Below, one piece after another: positions 1 through 12,200 of a stretch of DNA of 64,000 bases. Made by a program: the position numbers and the translations under genes. The DNA lies in assembly GCA_029215795.1 (NCBI GenBank), contig JARDYH010000001.1, positions 399,689,154 to 399,753,153 of the forward strand. The letters are read 5' to 3'. Position 1 is the first letter of the stretch. The number at the start of each line of letters is the position of its first letter. Source of the DNA: Anniella stebbinsi. Taxonomy: Eukaryota > Chordata > Lepidosauria > Squamata > Anniellidae. The notes beneath the pieces are model-generated. The model searched no databases and was not told the origin of the DNA. It worked only from the letters and a program-made list of their open reading frames with translations.

Positions 1-221
1 GTATTGCCTTTAAAACCTACACTGAAGCTTGGAAACGGTCCTATGGACATCATAGCTTTTAGTACAGTATACATTTGTTGCCCACAGAACACAGGCATCC
101 TAGTAGACGTGAACGTGTCCGAACATTCTACAGTTATTACCTTCTCTGATTATCATGAGGGAGCTGCGCCAGCTTTAATCATTAATCATACTCCATGGGT
201 TGCTCTTAAATATAAGCAGAG
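1..221 (+). CDS. VPS13C: VPS13C exon a (5' edge cut by window), SHR-BD region
   Basis: The frame is open from base 1 and no acceptor AG is visible before it, so the exon probably continues upstream. It contains the conserved VPS13 stretch [19 protein letters not shown] in the adaptor-binding (SHR-BD) region. It ends ..CAGAG before GTATGT, splitting a Ser codon 2+1 with the next exon. Residues 1-73 of the visible part. Confidence 0.88.
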
Positions 222-3200
222 GTATGTGAAAGAGCCTACTTCCATCTTTTGAGAGAGATGCTTTGCTAAAATACTTGGGTGTATTATATTTTTTAACCTG
301 AGTTGCATTGCATGTTTATGCAAACATATTAACCTTGTGTTTTTTATTGATGCAGTGGCTCACAGGAAGAGAGGGAATTAAAACCAAGGGAAGTGAGGCT
401 ATTTGCATGGGCCGACCCCACCGGAATAAGAAAACTAATTTGGGCATATGCTCAAAATACTGGCGAACACGATCTTCTTAAGGTACTCTGTCCCTACAGA
501 AAAACGGTCAATATTTTCTAAGTCTGTGAACTCCATGGACAGCAATTTCCATACTTGTAAAGATTGTGTCTTCAACTGACAGCTCTCTCTTTCCTTGTAT
601 ATAGTTTTGGTATGTTTCAATATATGAAGTCATTGTTTGTTCAGAATACACATTAAATGTAGAGTTTAATTCTTTAACTTTGAAGTCTCTTTGTCAATGT
701 ATTCACGCAGGCAGCCCTTGGTTCTTGTAGGCTTGTGTTCCATGTTCCATTCATACCACAGTATGGCAGTGTTTGCTTTATTGTGTTCCAGTGCTTGCTT
801 CTGCTATAATAAGCTAACATACATTAATTTTGGTGTAAACATTAGCAATGTAATAGTAGCCCTGATGGTTATATGCTACCTCCAGTATCCGAGGCAGTAA
901 GCCTGTGTGCACCGGTTGTCGGGGAACATGGGTGGGAGGGCTATTGCACCATGTCCTGCTTTGTTGGTCTCTGGTCGACAGCTGGTTGGCCACTATGTGA
1001 ACAGAGTGCTGGACTAGATGGACCCTTGGTCTGATCCAGCATAGCACTTCTTATGTTCTGATGTTCATTTTGTGTTTGTTCAGCCAGTTTCTTTCCTTCC
1101 TGCCAATCCAGGATGAGTGTGGTCAGTTCCCTTACAACTCCAACATGCAAATCCATTGGGTCTCATTCTTGGATGGCCGCCAAAGGGTGCTGCTTTTCAC
1201 AGATGACGTTGCGTTGGTTTCCAAGGCACGGGAAGCAGAGGAGATGGAGCAACCTGATCAAGAAATCCGTGTCGCTCTGCACAGCCTTGGCCTTTCATTG
1301 GTCAACAACGAAAGCAAGCAGGAAATCTCTTACATAGGGATCACCAGGTACATGAATAAACTATGGATGGCTGCCTATTCATTCACCAAAGAACTTTTAA
1401 AATCAAAACTCGTTGTTCATATCTCCCTAAAACAATGTTTTGCCTTAACACTTTTGACTGCTTCAAATTTAAGAAAGCACATAAAATGAAGATAGATTTA
1501 GTAGACCTTTCTTTGGCTCTAACGTATTGGCCTGGTTAGGATGCAACAATATGGCAGAGTTCTGGAGAATCCTGGCTTAATTGTGATGTCCAAACTGGGA
1601 ACTCTGGCCTTTCCCAAACAGAGTTATAAGCCAACAATGAACAAGAGGCAAGATAGAGTTCCCGTTTCGAACTTAATGACAAACAAGCCATGCATGGGTG
1701 GTCCGTGGTTAGCTTGGGTGGTCCTGCTTGCAAAAGAAGCCAACTGGGACTGACCAGGCAGTGCACATCAATATTCTGCTTAATCCTGATACGCCAGAGT
1801 TCTCTGAATGGAGTGGATTTTTGTAAATGTTTAATTTAATCACCGGTCTTTTCCTTGCAGTTCAGGCATTGTCTGGGAATTAAAACCAAAGCAGAAGTGG
1901 AAGCCATTTAACCAAAAGCAGATCAACGTCTTGGAACAGGCTTATCAGAAACATCTTTCTGTACGAGGTGTAGAAGCTTCTTGTTGGGTTAAAATAGACA
2001 ACAACTTTGAGGTATGCCGGAGCCACTGTCTACAGGTCAAATCGCACACAGAGCATTTATGCAACTGAGCACAAAACATTGTACCAAGTCTCTTGTTCAG
2101 GCGTATTAGTTCCCTTATAGAGGCAGAGAACACTGAGGCTCAGATAATGCAACAAAGGTAAATCTTGAAGTATGAAAACTAGTACCACGATTGCCGAATG
2201 CAAAATAGCCAACCATGGCAAAATAGAGAAACACCCAACACCCAATATGGACAGGCAAGCAAAAGGAAAATGGATGTAAACATGCAGTACAGTTGAAACT
2301 GGATGCACGCATGGACAGAAAATACATATGATACATACTCAAAAAAAATACATGACAGCGCAGAGCACTCTCATGGTCATGTGCCCACTCCAAAGATAAC
2401 CTGATTCCATAGAAAAGAATAAGGAATGGGTTGTGTGCACCCCACAATAAATCATTCACCCACGTGTCCATGAGAGAGCTGTCCGAGATGGTGTGGGCAT
2501 AGGCCCTTGAAAGTGTCTTGCGCCCAAAGAAAGCACTGGGCCAGAGGTGATTTGGTGTCATCTCATAATGGGCATTGTCCTCTACCTTTCGGTGTATGAT
2601 TTGGAATGGCCCAAAGCTTATTGTGGGGTGCACCCCCTTCCAGTTCTGTACTCTTTTTTTATGGGGGGCATCTGACACCCCCAATATCTCCCTGCATGAG
2701 CTATTGATTCCACTAGAAAGAGGAGCTAGAAAGGGGTGAGACCCAGCAGAAGGCAGTTGGTTAAGATTGAAATGGTTTGAGCCTGAGGCCTGGGCCTGCT
2801 TGGTACCTGGGTAAAGGCCATACAGGTGGACAGGGCTGAGGAATATGCAGAGCTGGGTTGGCCCAGACGCCATCTTATTGGGGCTGGGAGAGGAGAATAA
2901 GTCTAGGTTTGCTGCCGTCCTGGTACCACAACCAGCCTGCTAGTCTCATAGGGACGTGCGAATCAGCAAAACTTGAGCTTGCCAAAATTCTCCAAATTCG
3001 ATCTTGGAGTTTGTTTCGATTTATGTTTCGCATAAAATTCTGTCTGATCACACTATAGGCTTGAAAATGTATGGACTTTGGCTGCAGATTGCGTCCGAGT
3101 CCTTTTTTGGTCCAGAGGGTGTGAACTGGGTAAATCCTCATCAAAAACAAACTGAAACAAATTTCTCCTACACCCCATACTGATCTTCCGATGCTTGGCA

Positions 3201-6200
3201 ATCAATATTTTTCTCTCTCCTGCCTGAATAATATGATGTTTTGAGAGGACACTCTGCAGTTCAAGGGGGTGTGGGAGGTGGGGTAGGAATCCCATTGGGT
3301 CTGTGCATAAGCCGTATTCAAGCCAAAAATTACAGCTTGAATCTTAGCCAAGAACTCTCTGCAACCTGTGATGTGAAACTGGACGTATAAATAACAGGAG
3401 TTAAAAGTACACTCACATTTTCAGGTAAACTTCAATAAGACGCCAATGGAAATGCGCCTTCCAATCAGATGCCTCATCAAGCGAGACTTTTTATCAGGCA
3501 TTGAGATTGAATTCAAACAGTCGCGTCACCAACAAAGCTTACGGGCCAAGTTATACTGGCTTCAGGTACAATTCTTTGATCCCCTCCCCCCCATCCTTTG
3601 CATTATGTGGGATGTCAGCAAATCTCCCTCAATGGGCTAAGAAGAATTCTAAAGGTGGTAGTCATGGCCTGTATAATAGTATTTATTTATTTATTTATTT
3701 ATTGCATTTTTATACTGCCCAATAGCCGAAGCTCTCTGGGTGGTTTGCAAAGATTACAACCATGAGAACTATTCAAAATATAAAACAACAACAGTATAAA
3801 AATACAATATAAGAGCAGATGCAGGATAAAACCAAGCAGCAATGCAGAAATTAATACAGATTTAAAATACAAATTTAAAACAGCAAAGTTAAAAAGAAGA
3901 CTGATAAACTGCTAGAATACTGAGAAAATAAAAAGAGTATAATGTAGGTGCCAGGCGAGCCTCTCTAGAGAGCTCATTCCATAGCTGGGGTGCCACAGCA
4001 GAGAAGGCCCTCCTCCTGGTAGCCACCTGCCTCACTTCCTTTGGCAGGGGCTCTCGGAGAAGGACCCCTGAGGATGTTCTTAGGGTCCGGGCAGATACAT
4101 ATGGGAGGAGGTGTTCCTTCAGATAACCTGATAACTTTGGACCTACATTTGTCCATGGTTGATTTTTTAGAGATTCATTGGGAAGTATTTATTGGCAGGT
4201 GGTGCTTCACAAACTGACTGAAGTTTTGTTATGTTTTCAGGAGAAATTTAAACTATAATTTTGTTGACCCATAAACCTTTAATGTTGCTTTATCCTTGCA
4301 AGATTTGGATCTTAATCTGGTTAGACTTCTTAAATTTATTATCTATCCATTGTTATTTAACACTTTTTTTGCTATGCAGACGCTGGTATGGTTTTTCTCT
4401 ATAGTGTTAAAAGTTAAATAATTTGAAAGTAACTTCTCAAATGTTAATACTCATGAGACAGTCTTGATTAATATTGATTATATATTGTTTTACTCCCTTG
4501 AAGGTTGATAACCAGATACCTGGTTCAGTGTTCCCTGTGGTGTTTCATCCTGTCGCTCCTCCCAAATCCATCGCGATGGATTCTGGTAATAATATTTCAT
4601 AATTTATGGATGCATATCTATCAAGTAAAGAGTCTAAAGACTACCCTGCTATACAGGTATTCAATTCATCTCTCATTTTTTCTTAGAACCAAAGCCATTC
4701 ATCGATGTTAGCGTCATCATTCGATTTAATGAGTACAGTAAAGTGTTGCAGTTTAAGTAAGTGAAATATATTGAGTTTTTGAAATGTAAACCATGTGTAT
4801 GTGATTCCTAAATACTGAAATAATGAAATGTCTGATTCCTAAATACTGAAATGTCCTGAAGAGAAGAAGAGAGGAAAGTTGTGTGTTTCAGTTGAAACAG
4901 CCATATTGTTTCCTGTTCACAGCTTCTAATGTAAGCTGGAGTGATTTGATATTTCAAAGTCTTCAAAGAAGACTTCTTCTTCCATATGCAAAATGTCCTC
5001 TAGAAGATGAGAAATCTTGGGGTGGGTGGGTGGGTGTAGGGGTTATAATAGCTCAAAGAAAATTGCTCTAGCAGAGTAAGGATGCAATCTTTTGGGGATA
5101 GTCGTAAGCCTCTGAAAAGCAAGATGTATCTGCGAAGCACGGAATCAGGACATGAGCGCAACAGCATCCTCCCACTCTTGATTCCCAGAAACTGGTATTA
5201 GAGAGGCATACCACTTCGCAATCCTGGAGGGTAATAATATAGCCATCGTGACTAGTAACCATTGATAGCCTTAGCCTTAATGAATCCGTCTCATCCCCTT
5301 ATAAAGCCATCCAAGTTGGCCATCGCTATAGCACTTAAAGTATTAGTGCCACTTACTGATGTTTTCATTTTCTTTAGGTATTCCATGGTTCTCATCCAGG
5401 AGATGGCTTTGAAAATAGATCAAGGATTTCTAGGAGCTGTTATTGGACTCTTCACTCCACCTACAGATCCAGAAGCTGAAAAACAAAGGGTAATGCCTGG
5501 TTAAAATGACATGTGCATTTGGGTTCACATGATGTTCTGGTTTTTAAATGTGCCAGCCTGTAAAAGTACAGGGAACTACTAATGGTAGATCAATCCATAT
5601 ATTTGAAGTAGAGGAAAGTTGGTATTTTTCCAGAAAAATAGCCCAATATTGGAGAATATTACTAGTCAAAATGTAGACAACCAAAATATTTTTAGCAATT
5701 CATGAAAATTCTATTTAATATAAATTACATTACATTACATTTATTACATTTATATACCACCCCATAGCCGAAGCTCTCTGGGCTGTTTGCAAAATGCAAG
5801 TTCACAGCAATAATATCACAAAACAAAATCAGCAATATACTACGACAATATTCAACAATATACTAAACAACAATATTACAATAATACTCAAAAATATACT
5901 AGATACAAGTTTACAGCAAAACAGAACAGATAAGGGGGGAACAACTTGGGTGGAATAACATTTCTCCCCCTGAAGCAGTATCTCCCAAACTTATAGTACA
6001 GAGGCTACAGGTTTGGGATGAGGTTCGTAGCCATAAACTTCCCATATGTGACCTGCAATATTCAACAGCTATCATGTAAAAGTGTTCCTAAAGTGTTCAT
6101 GTCCTTTGTGGGTCATGAACATGGAGCATGGGCCCATTACTATATTGACCATTCTGAAGTGATTTTTCTCTCTCTTCAGAAGCGCAGTTCCTTTATTTCC

Positions 6201-9200
6201 TGTTATGTGTCCTTGTTTCTATTTTGACTTCTTGTGTTTAAGTGCAATCCTACATTCCCTAGGACAGCATCCCAGGGGCCATTGGATTGATCAGAAATCC
6301 CCCTCCGAGTTCGTCGATCAGGGGAGGGCAACTTGTACCCCCCTCCCAGATATTTTAGCCTACACCTTCCATCAGCCCTGGCCAGCTTAGCCAGTGGGGA
6401 GGGATCATGGGAGTTGTCAACAAAAACATCTGTGGGCCATAAGTAGCCCTCCCCTGTTGTAGATGGAGCTCCGATCTCAGAGGAGGAGATGTGATCTTGG
6501 ATTTTTCCTCCTCTCCCCTCTCAACCACAGAACTCTGACCTTGGAGGGGGAATAAAAGACATGTTGGAGGGAGAGGATGTAGATCTGCTGGATCCCCAGA
6601 CCTCTTAGTCCCCAATCACACCCCCAACACAGAGGGGGATTTAGAACACCATTGAGGCTGATTTAAAATGGGCTCCCTCTCTCTGGCCTTGCTTTTCCTT
6701 CCTCCCTGCTGGCAAGAAACCAGCGGGGCTTTGGATAGATTGGAGCCCTCTGTCTCTTGGGCTACTCGCCCATGGGATTGCACTGTCACAAACATAAATC
6801 ATGGCATACAATTTAACCTCTGGAAGAGTAAGATGAGCTTTCATCCCAATAACCTTTTAAAAGGAATGCCGTAAATGCCCCCTACAAGATGAAGGAAGTA
6901 GAATAAATGCTGTAATTTCGTACATGCCAGGTACCCGTCTTTGGAACGAGATCTTGGCGCAAGACAAGCGTTCATATATAAATGTTGCACTTTTCATCGC
7001 TCTGGTATAGCTTGAGTTTGAACCGAATTGAAGATTTTGGTGAAAATTATTTCTGTTTTAACAGATGAAGTTGATACAAAAGGACGTGGATGCTCTTAAC
7101 ACACAGTTGATGGAGTCATCCTTGACAGATATTTCCCCTCTCAGCTTCTTTGAGCACTTCCATATTTCTCCACTGAAGGTACGTTTGGCGCAAAACGAGC
7201 CTCATTCTATTGATACGCCCAAGGTTGCGCAAAACGAGCCTCATTCTATTGATACGCCCAAGGTTAGATTGAGGATAAAATGGCACTATGTTACTTGCTC
7301 AAGCCACATGATCACAGGACAGTTTAAAGAGCAGTGGCATTTGATACAATATCTCACCTGGGTCACATGTATCAATATCTGTACTAGGTGATTGTTATTT
7401 TGTACAATTGTTGATGCTTTACATAGTTAACAGATAGTAGTCAAAAACACTGTTCTTTCCCATAGGCTCAGCTTGTTAGAACAGCGCTCAGATGGGCTTG
7501 TACTTCATGTTCTCATTCTTATTTTCCTTGTTTACAACCTCACAGTTTGCACAGTAGGGAGAGGATGGCTTTAGTATCTTGGTTGTATCCTTGCTCTGCT
7601 TCCAGGTGGCAAATTTAATTTGTCTCCCCATTAGCTCGCTAACTAGATGGAAGAAGATGTCTCTTGGGCTCCTTCAAAGTAATCTGTGGATCCTTCCTTA
7701 AATTTGAGGGGGTTTTCAAAAAAAAAAAAATGACCCTAGAGCAGAGTTGTAGTTTAGTTGATGATGGTTCAAAGAGGCTGCTTTTCATTCTTTTGGTCAT
7801 GATAGGTGAGAGCGTACTATTCATGGTCATGTCCCATTATTTCCCGGCCCCAAAATATTTTAAAATATTGCCCTCAAACGTTGGACTTGGATTTGACCTT
7901 GAATTCTTGGGTTATGTGCTAAACTTTTGGCAACTTCAAATCACAATGAATTTGGGCTACTTTATACTGAGTTGTTTCATTTTTCTGCTGTTTGACCTTG
8001 AAGCATTTAAGGAGTGCCAATGACCAAGTTTGAAATCCTGTGGGTCTTCAGAAGGCCCTGCAACCTAGACAAGAGTGCCACCATGGAATGGGTTACTTTG
8101 CTGCTGCCTTTCTGTCTCTTCAGTTATTTAGTTAATGCTTGTGCACACACCCAGTACCCCCAAATTTTGTACCTTTCTCCCTGAAGTCTTAACAAGGCAG
8201 GTGAACAACAAATGCCCACAGAGAACTTAATACAGTCGAATCACCCAGTGATGTTTCAACAAGTGCCTTCTGGGACAACAACTGCACATTTTCCAATACC
8301 AGAAAGATGCTTCTGAAAAGTTTCAAAAGACTTTAGTAGCTTTGTCAGCTAAAACTGCTGGAGAGCATCTGTTGGTTGGCAGATCTTGAAATAGTTGCTG
8401 AAACTGTGTCAAAAATGTCAACTATATTTTTACATCCTTCTTGGGCATCTGTTTGAGGTCTGACCACACTTTTCTGGCCATTGTCAGTTTTGCCTTCCTC
8501 CTTTGCTTGCTCGAAATAAGTGCCATAAAATGGAGTAGCAAATAAACAGGTTTGGGCCTGGTCAGTGTCTGGATGGGAGACCACCTGGAAACCGCCCCCC
8601 ATACACCTCCTTGAGTTCCATGCTAAAAGAAAGACAGGAAATAAAAAAAATCTGGAAGTGTATGACCTCCATCACACCTAATTCCCCCCCCCCCCCCAGT
8701 TTGCCTTTGCTTTTTTTTATCAGCGCTTCAAGCTTATGATCCCTTTCACCTGAATAGCTGCTCTTTTGCTCCTTCGCTTTTCCACTCTTCTGTTCCACTC
8801 CACTCCATTCCATTCCATTCCACCCCACCCTTCCCCTTCTCTTTCTCCCTCCAGTCAAGTCCTGTCAGATGAGCACTTCAACCAGACTGCCTTTCTGCCA
8901 GGCAAAATGGAATGACCCTTTTCAGTCTGGCTCTTTGGGGGCATCGAGGGAGTACAGTCCTGTCTCTCCAGAGATTTGGGCGTTGTATGATTTAAAAAAA
9001 CCCTTTTGAGTCTCGGATGCAAGGTTTGGGTTTTATATTGAGGCTAGGAGCCATCTGCTGGGAGAGATTGCTTTTCCCTGCCAGGACCTGATGCAATCCA
9101 TTCAAGCTCCCAGTTCCTTTAAAACTACATAGAGGTTTAGGGCGCATTAAATGCGCTTAGGGAAAATAATCCGGACTTTTAGCGTTCTAAGAAAGGCTGG

Positions 9201-12200
9201 GGAAGAGGTGGGGTGTCAGCAGGACAGGCATGGCATCATGTGAGTACCGTGCTGCAAATCCACACACCAGGCATGGCGAGAGTGCACTAAATCGCTGGTG
9301 TGATGGAGCTCAATATGTGTTCATAACATACCCAGCTATTAACAGTTCGTTGAAATGAGCATGTCCTGTTCTGACCTTAGCCTACATAAGAAAAGTTTAG
9401 AGAAATTCAATTAACAAGCTCCTCAAGAATCTCAGTGGCTGTCTTTTCTTGCCAGGCCATTTTACACCACAGGGGAAGAAATGAAATTTAATTAGCTGGC
9501 AAAAAAAAGGCGTCTCAAAGAGCTATCTAATTTACTGTGCAACCTCTCTTGTATATCACGTAAATATGAATTCTCCATTTCTGGAAAGATACACAGTTGA
9601 CATGAGATTACCAATACAAAGGAGCATTTCAAAATATTGTCACAAATGCGTTTCTCAAGATCTAGCTGGTGTTTGTTTTTTCTAAGGACTGTCCGAATTT
9701 ATATTACACACTTAGCTTCCACATTTCTATATTTAGTAAAACTTACTAATCAGTCCCCAGGAACATTCTTGATATGTTTAAGTATCCGTTTCTGTCTTGT
9801 TAGCTGCACTTGAGCCTTTCCTTAGGCTCTGGTGGAGAAACATCTGAAAATGGTGGCGGAGAAATGATAGCAATCAATTCTGTGAATCTGCTACTGAAGA
9901 GCATTGGGGCTACTCTTACGGATGTGGATGACCTGATATTCAAGTGAGTAGATCAAGCATTCAAGTGAGTAGATCAAGCATTTACCTGTGAAGTAGCCTT
10001 CCTGGGTTCTTGTTCAGTATTGTTAGCATACTGTTAGCATACATGAATACTTCTGAAAATGCAGAACAGGATTCAGTAGCGAAGTGGTAGCCATGGGAAG
10101 AGAGCATAGCAAACGTATAGAACATGAAGGTTTTTTTCTTACCAGTATAGATGGAAGATGAGTATCAGATACTCATAGAAGTGTATAAGAGAACAAACTG
10201 AAACCCCCTGTCCAAATCACTGCCATGAATTTGCTGCCTTAAGCAATTTGCAATCTCTCAGTTTCAGCCCTGTATCTGCAACTTGGGGATAACGCCGGTC
10301 TGTTCTACAGGATTGTGGTATAGGTTACTGAAATGATGTATGTGAAACTCTTTAGAAGTAAAGGCATTGTATAAATATAAAGGACAATTAGCCGTTTGAA
10401 CCAATGAAAAATCATTCGCCACGGTATTGACTTGATGATTCTTTCAGGCTTGCTTTCTTCGAAATTACATATCAGTTTTACAGAAGAGATGAATTAATAT
10501 GGAGAGTCATCGGGCATTACAGAAATCAAGTAAGTTGTCCGCCGTTCGTGTCATTTTGCGCCCCGTATTTCTAATGGCAATTCCTCGTCTATAAGCAGCA
10601 TAGTGAATTCTGTCCAAATGTATTCATAAAGCCTGAGGCTTGACTGTTTTTATCCAGGAGAAGTTAATGCACTGTGAAATTGCAGTTCCTAAGCAGGAAG
10701 ACCCCCAGTAAGACTCACTGATTGTGTTGTAAACATGGTATTTAGCACTGTTCTTAAGTTACCATTAAATATGCGAGTGGCCATAGCTCAGTGGGATAGA
10801 GCACATGCTTTGCATGCAGGAGGTCCCAGGTTTGATCCGCAGCTTCTCCAGGTAGGGTAAAGAAAGAATCCTGCCTGAGACCCTGGAGAGCCACAGGTGC
10901 CAGTCAGTGTCGACAATACTGGCCTAGATGGACCAATAGTCTGACTCAGGATAAAGCAGCTTCTGATGCCCTATTATTTCTTTTGACATATACACAACAT
11001 TCTAATTTCCATTTTTAAAACTTAAAACATGAACTATTTTTTTTAAAATATTTCAGTTCCTGAAGCAGATGTATGTGCTTGTGCTGGGTTTAGATGTCCT
11101 GGGTAATCCCTTTGGATTAATCAGAGGCCTGTCGGTGGGCGTGGAGGCATTCTTCTACGAACCTTTCCAGGTATGATGACAAATCTGTCAAGTTTGATTC
11201 TGGTCATCTTCTCATTTTTTCCCAACATTAATTTGTTCCCTCCCTTTTCTGCAACTGTTTGTGATTTTCTCCCTAAAAAGTCAGCATGTAAATGTGTGTA
11301 GATTTTTGTGCGCATTTCTCCTAATTACGCACTTTTCCACATACACCCATTTTCCCCAAGCAATTTCCCCTGAAATATAATGCATTTTTGTCTGCTCTTT
11401 CCCCTGGTTTGGTGCACATTTCCCCTGCCCCTTCCCAATTATACACATTTTTTGGGCACAAAATCCTTGCTAAATTCTCAAAAATTTGAATCTCACCGAA
11501 TCTCTGCATTTCAGCCTGTGTGCAGGTTCGGGAAGTGTGAATTTCACATTAAAGTTGGTGTCAAAATGCGAATCCAACAAATGACTTCCCCAACCCTTGT
11601 ACGATGTCACTGTGTTACTGGTGTCATAGGATATTGAACGTTTTGCTTAAAGTGTCAAAAACATGCATATTGATAAGTAACAAAGGATTCTTAAACTAAT
11701 GACTGCTTCCAAAACTTGCATGTTTAATTGAAGGAGCCACAGTTGTGGTTCCTTTGTTAAGGTCCATCTGTAAATTAAACATTCCACCATGTTAAGGAAT
11801 GATTAGAATGGAATGGTCATTCTAACCTGTATAAATAAAGCTATATTTTAGGGAAAAGCACTGGACCCAACTTGAACTGTGGTGATGAAATGAAACCCAA
11901 TCTCCTGTTCTCACTTCCAATGAGCTGCTCAGTGCAGCAGCCAATTTTCTGAAAGGCCAGTTTTCTGAGCTGGGTCAGGGCAGGAATTATGCTCACAGAA
12001 TCTGTCTGAATCCATGTATGTTCTCCTAGTTTCTCCACATGTGTTTCAACTAGGAGGCACACAATTATTTGAATGGTGGCTGTTTAGTAGTAAGCAACAT
12101 CTTTCAAAAGTTCAGGAGTTGTTGCAAGAACTCTCTAGAGCTACATAAAGCCACAGGAAGGGTGGTGATGTGTGTGCCCATATGAGCTTAAAACAACTCC

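Noticed and set aside
3681..4158. Host gene coding on the minus strand
   Set aside because: The frame is the antisense end of a LINE reverse transcriptase present in several copies in the window.
8549..8593. Possible 5S rRNA gene
   Set aside because: Only about 45 nt of the 3' half is present, with mismatches and a SINE tail.
10772..10850. Possible tRNA gene (A-box and B-box motifs)
   Set aside because: The head cannot form a clean cloverleaf and is followed by the SINE body seen again at 36045; a SINE, not a tRNA gene.
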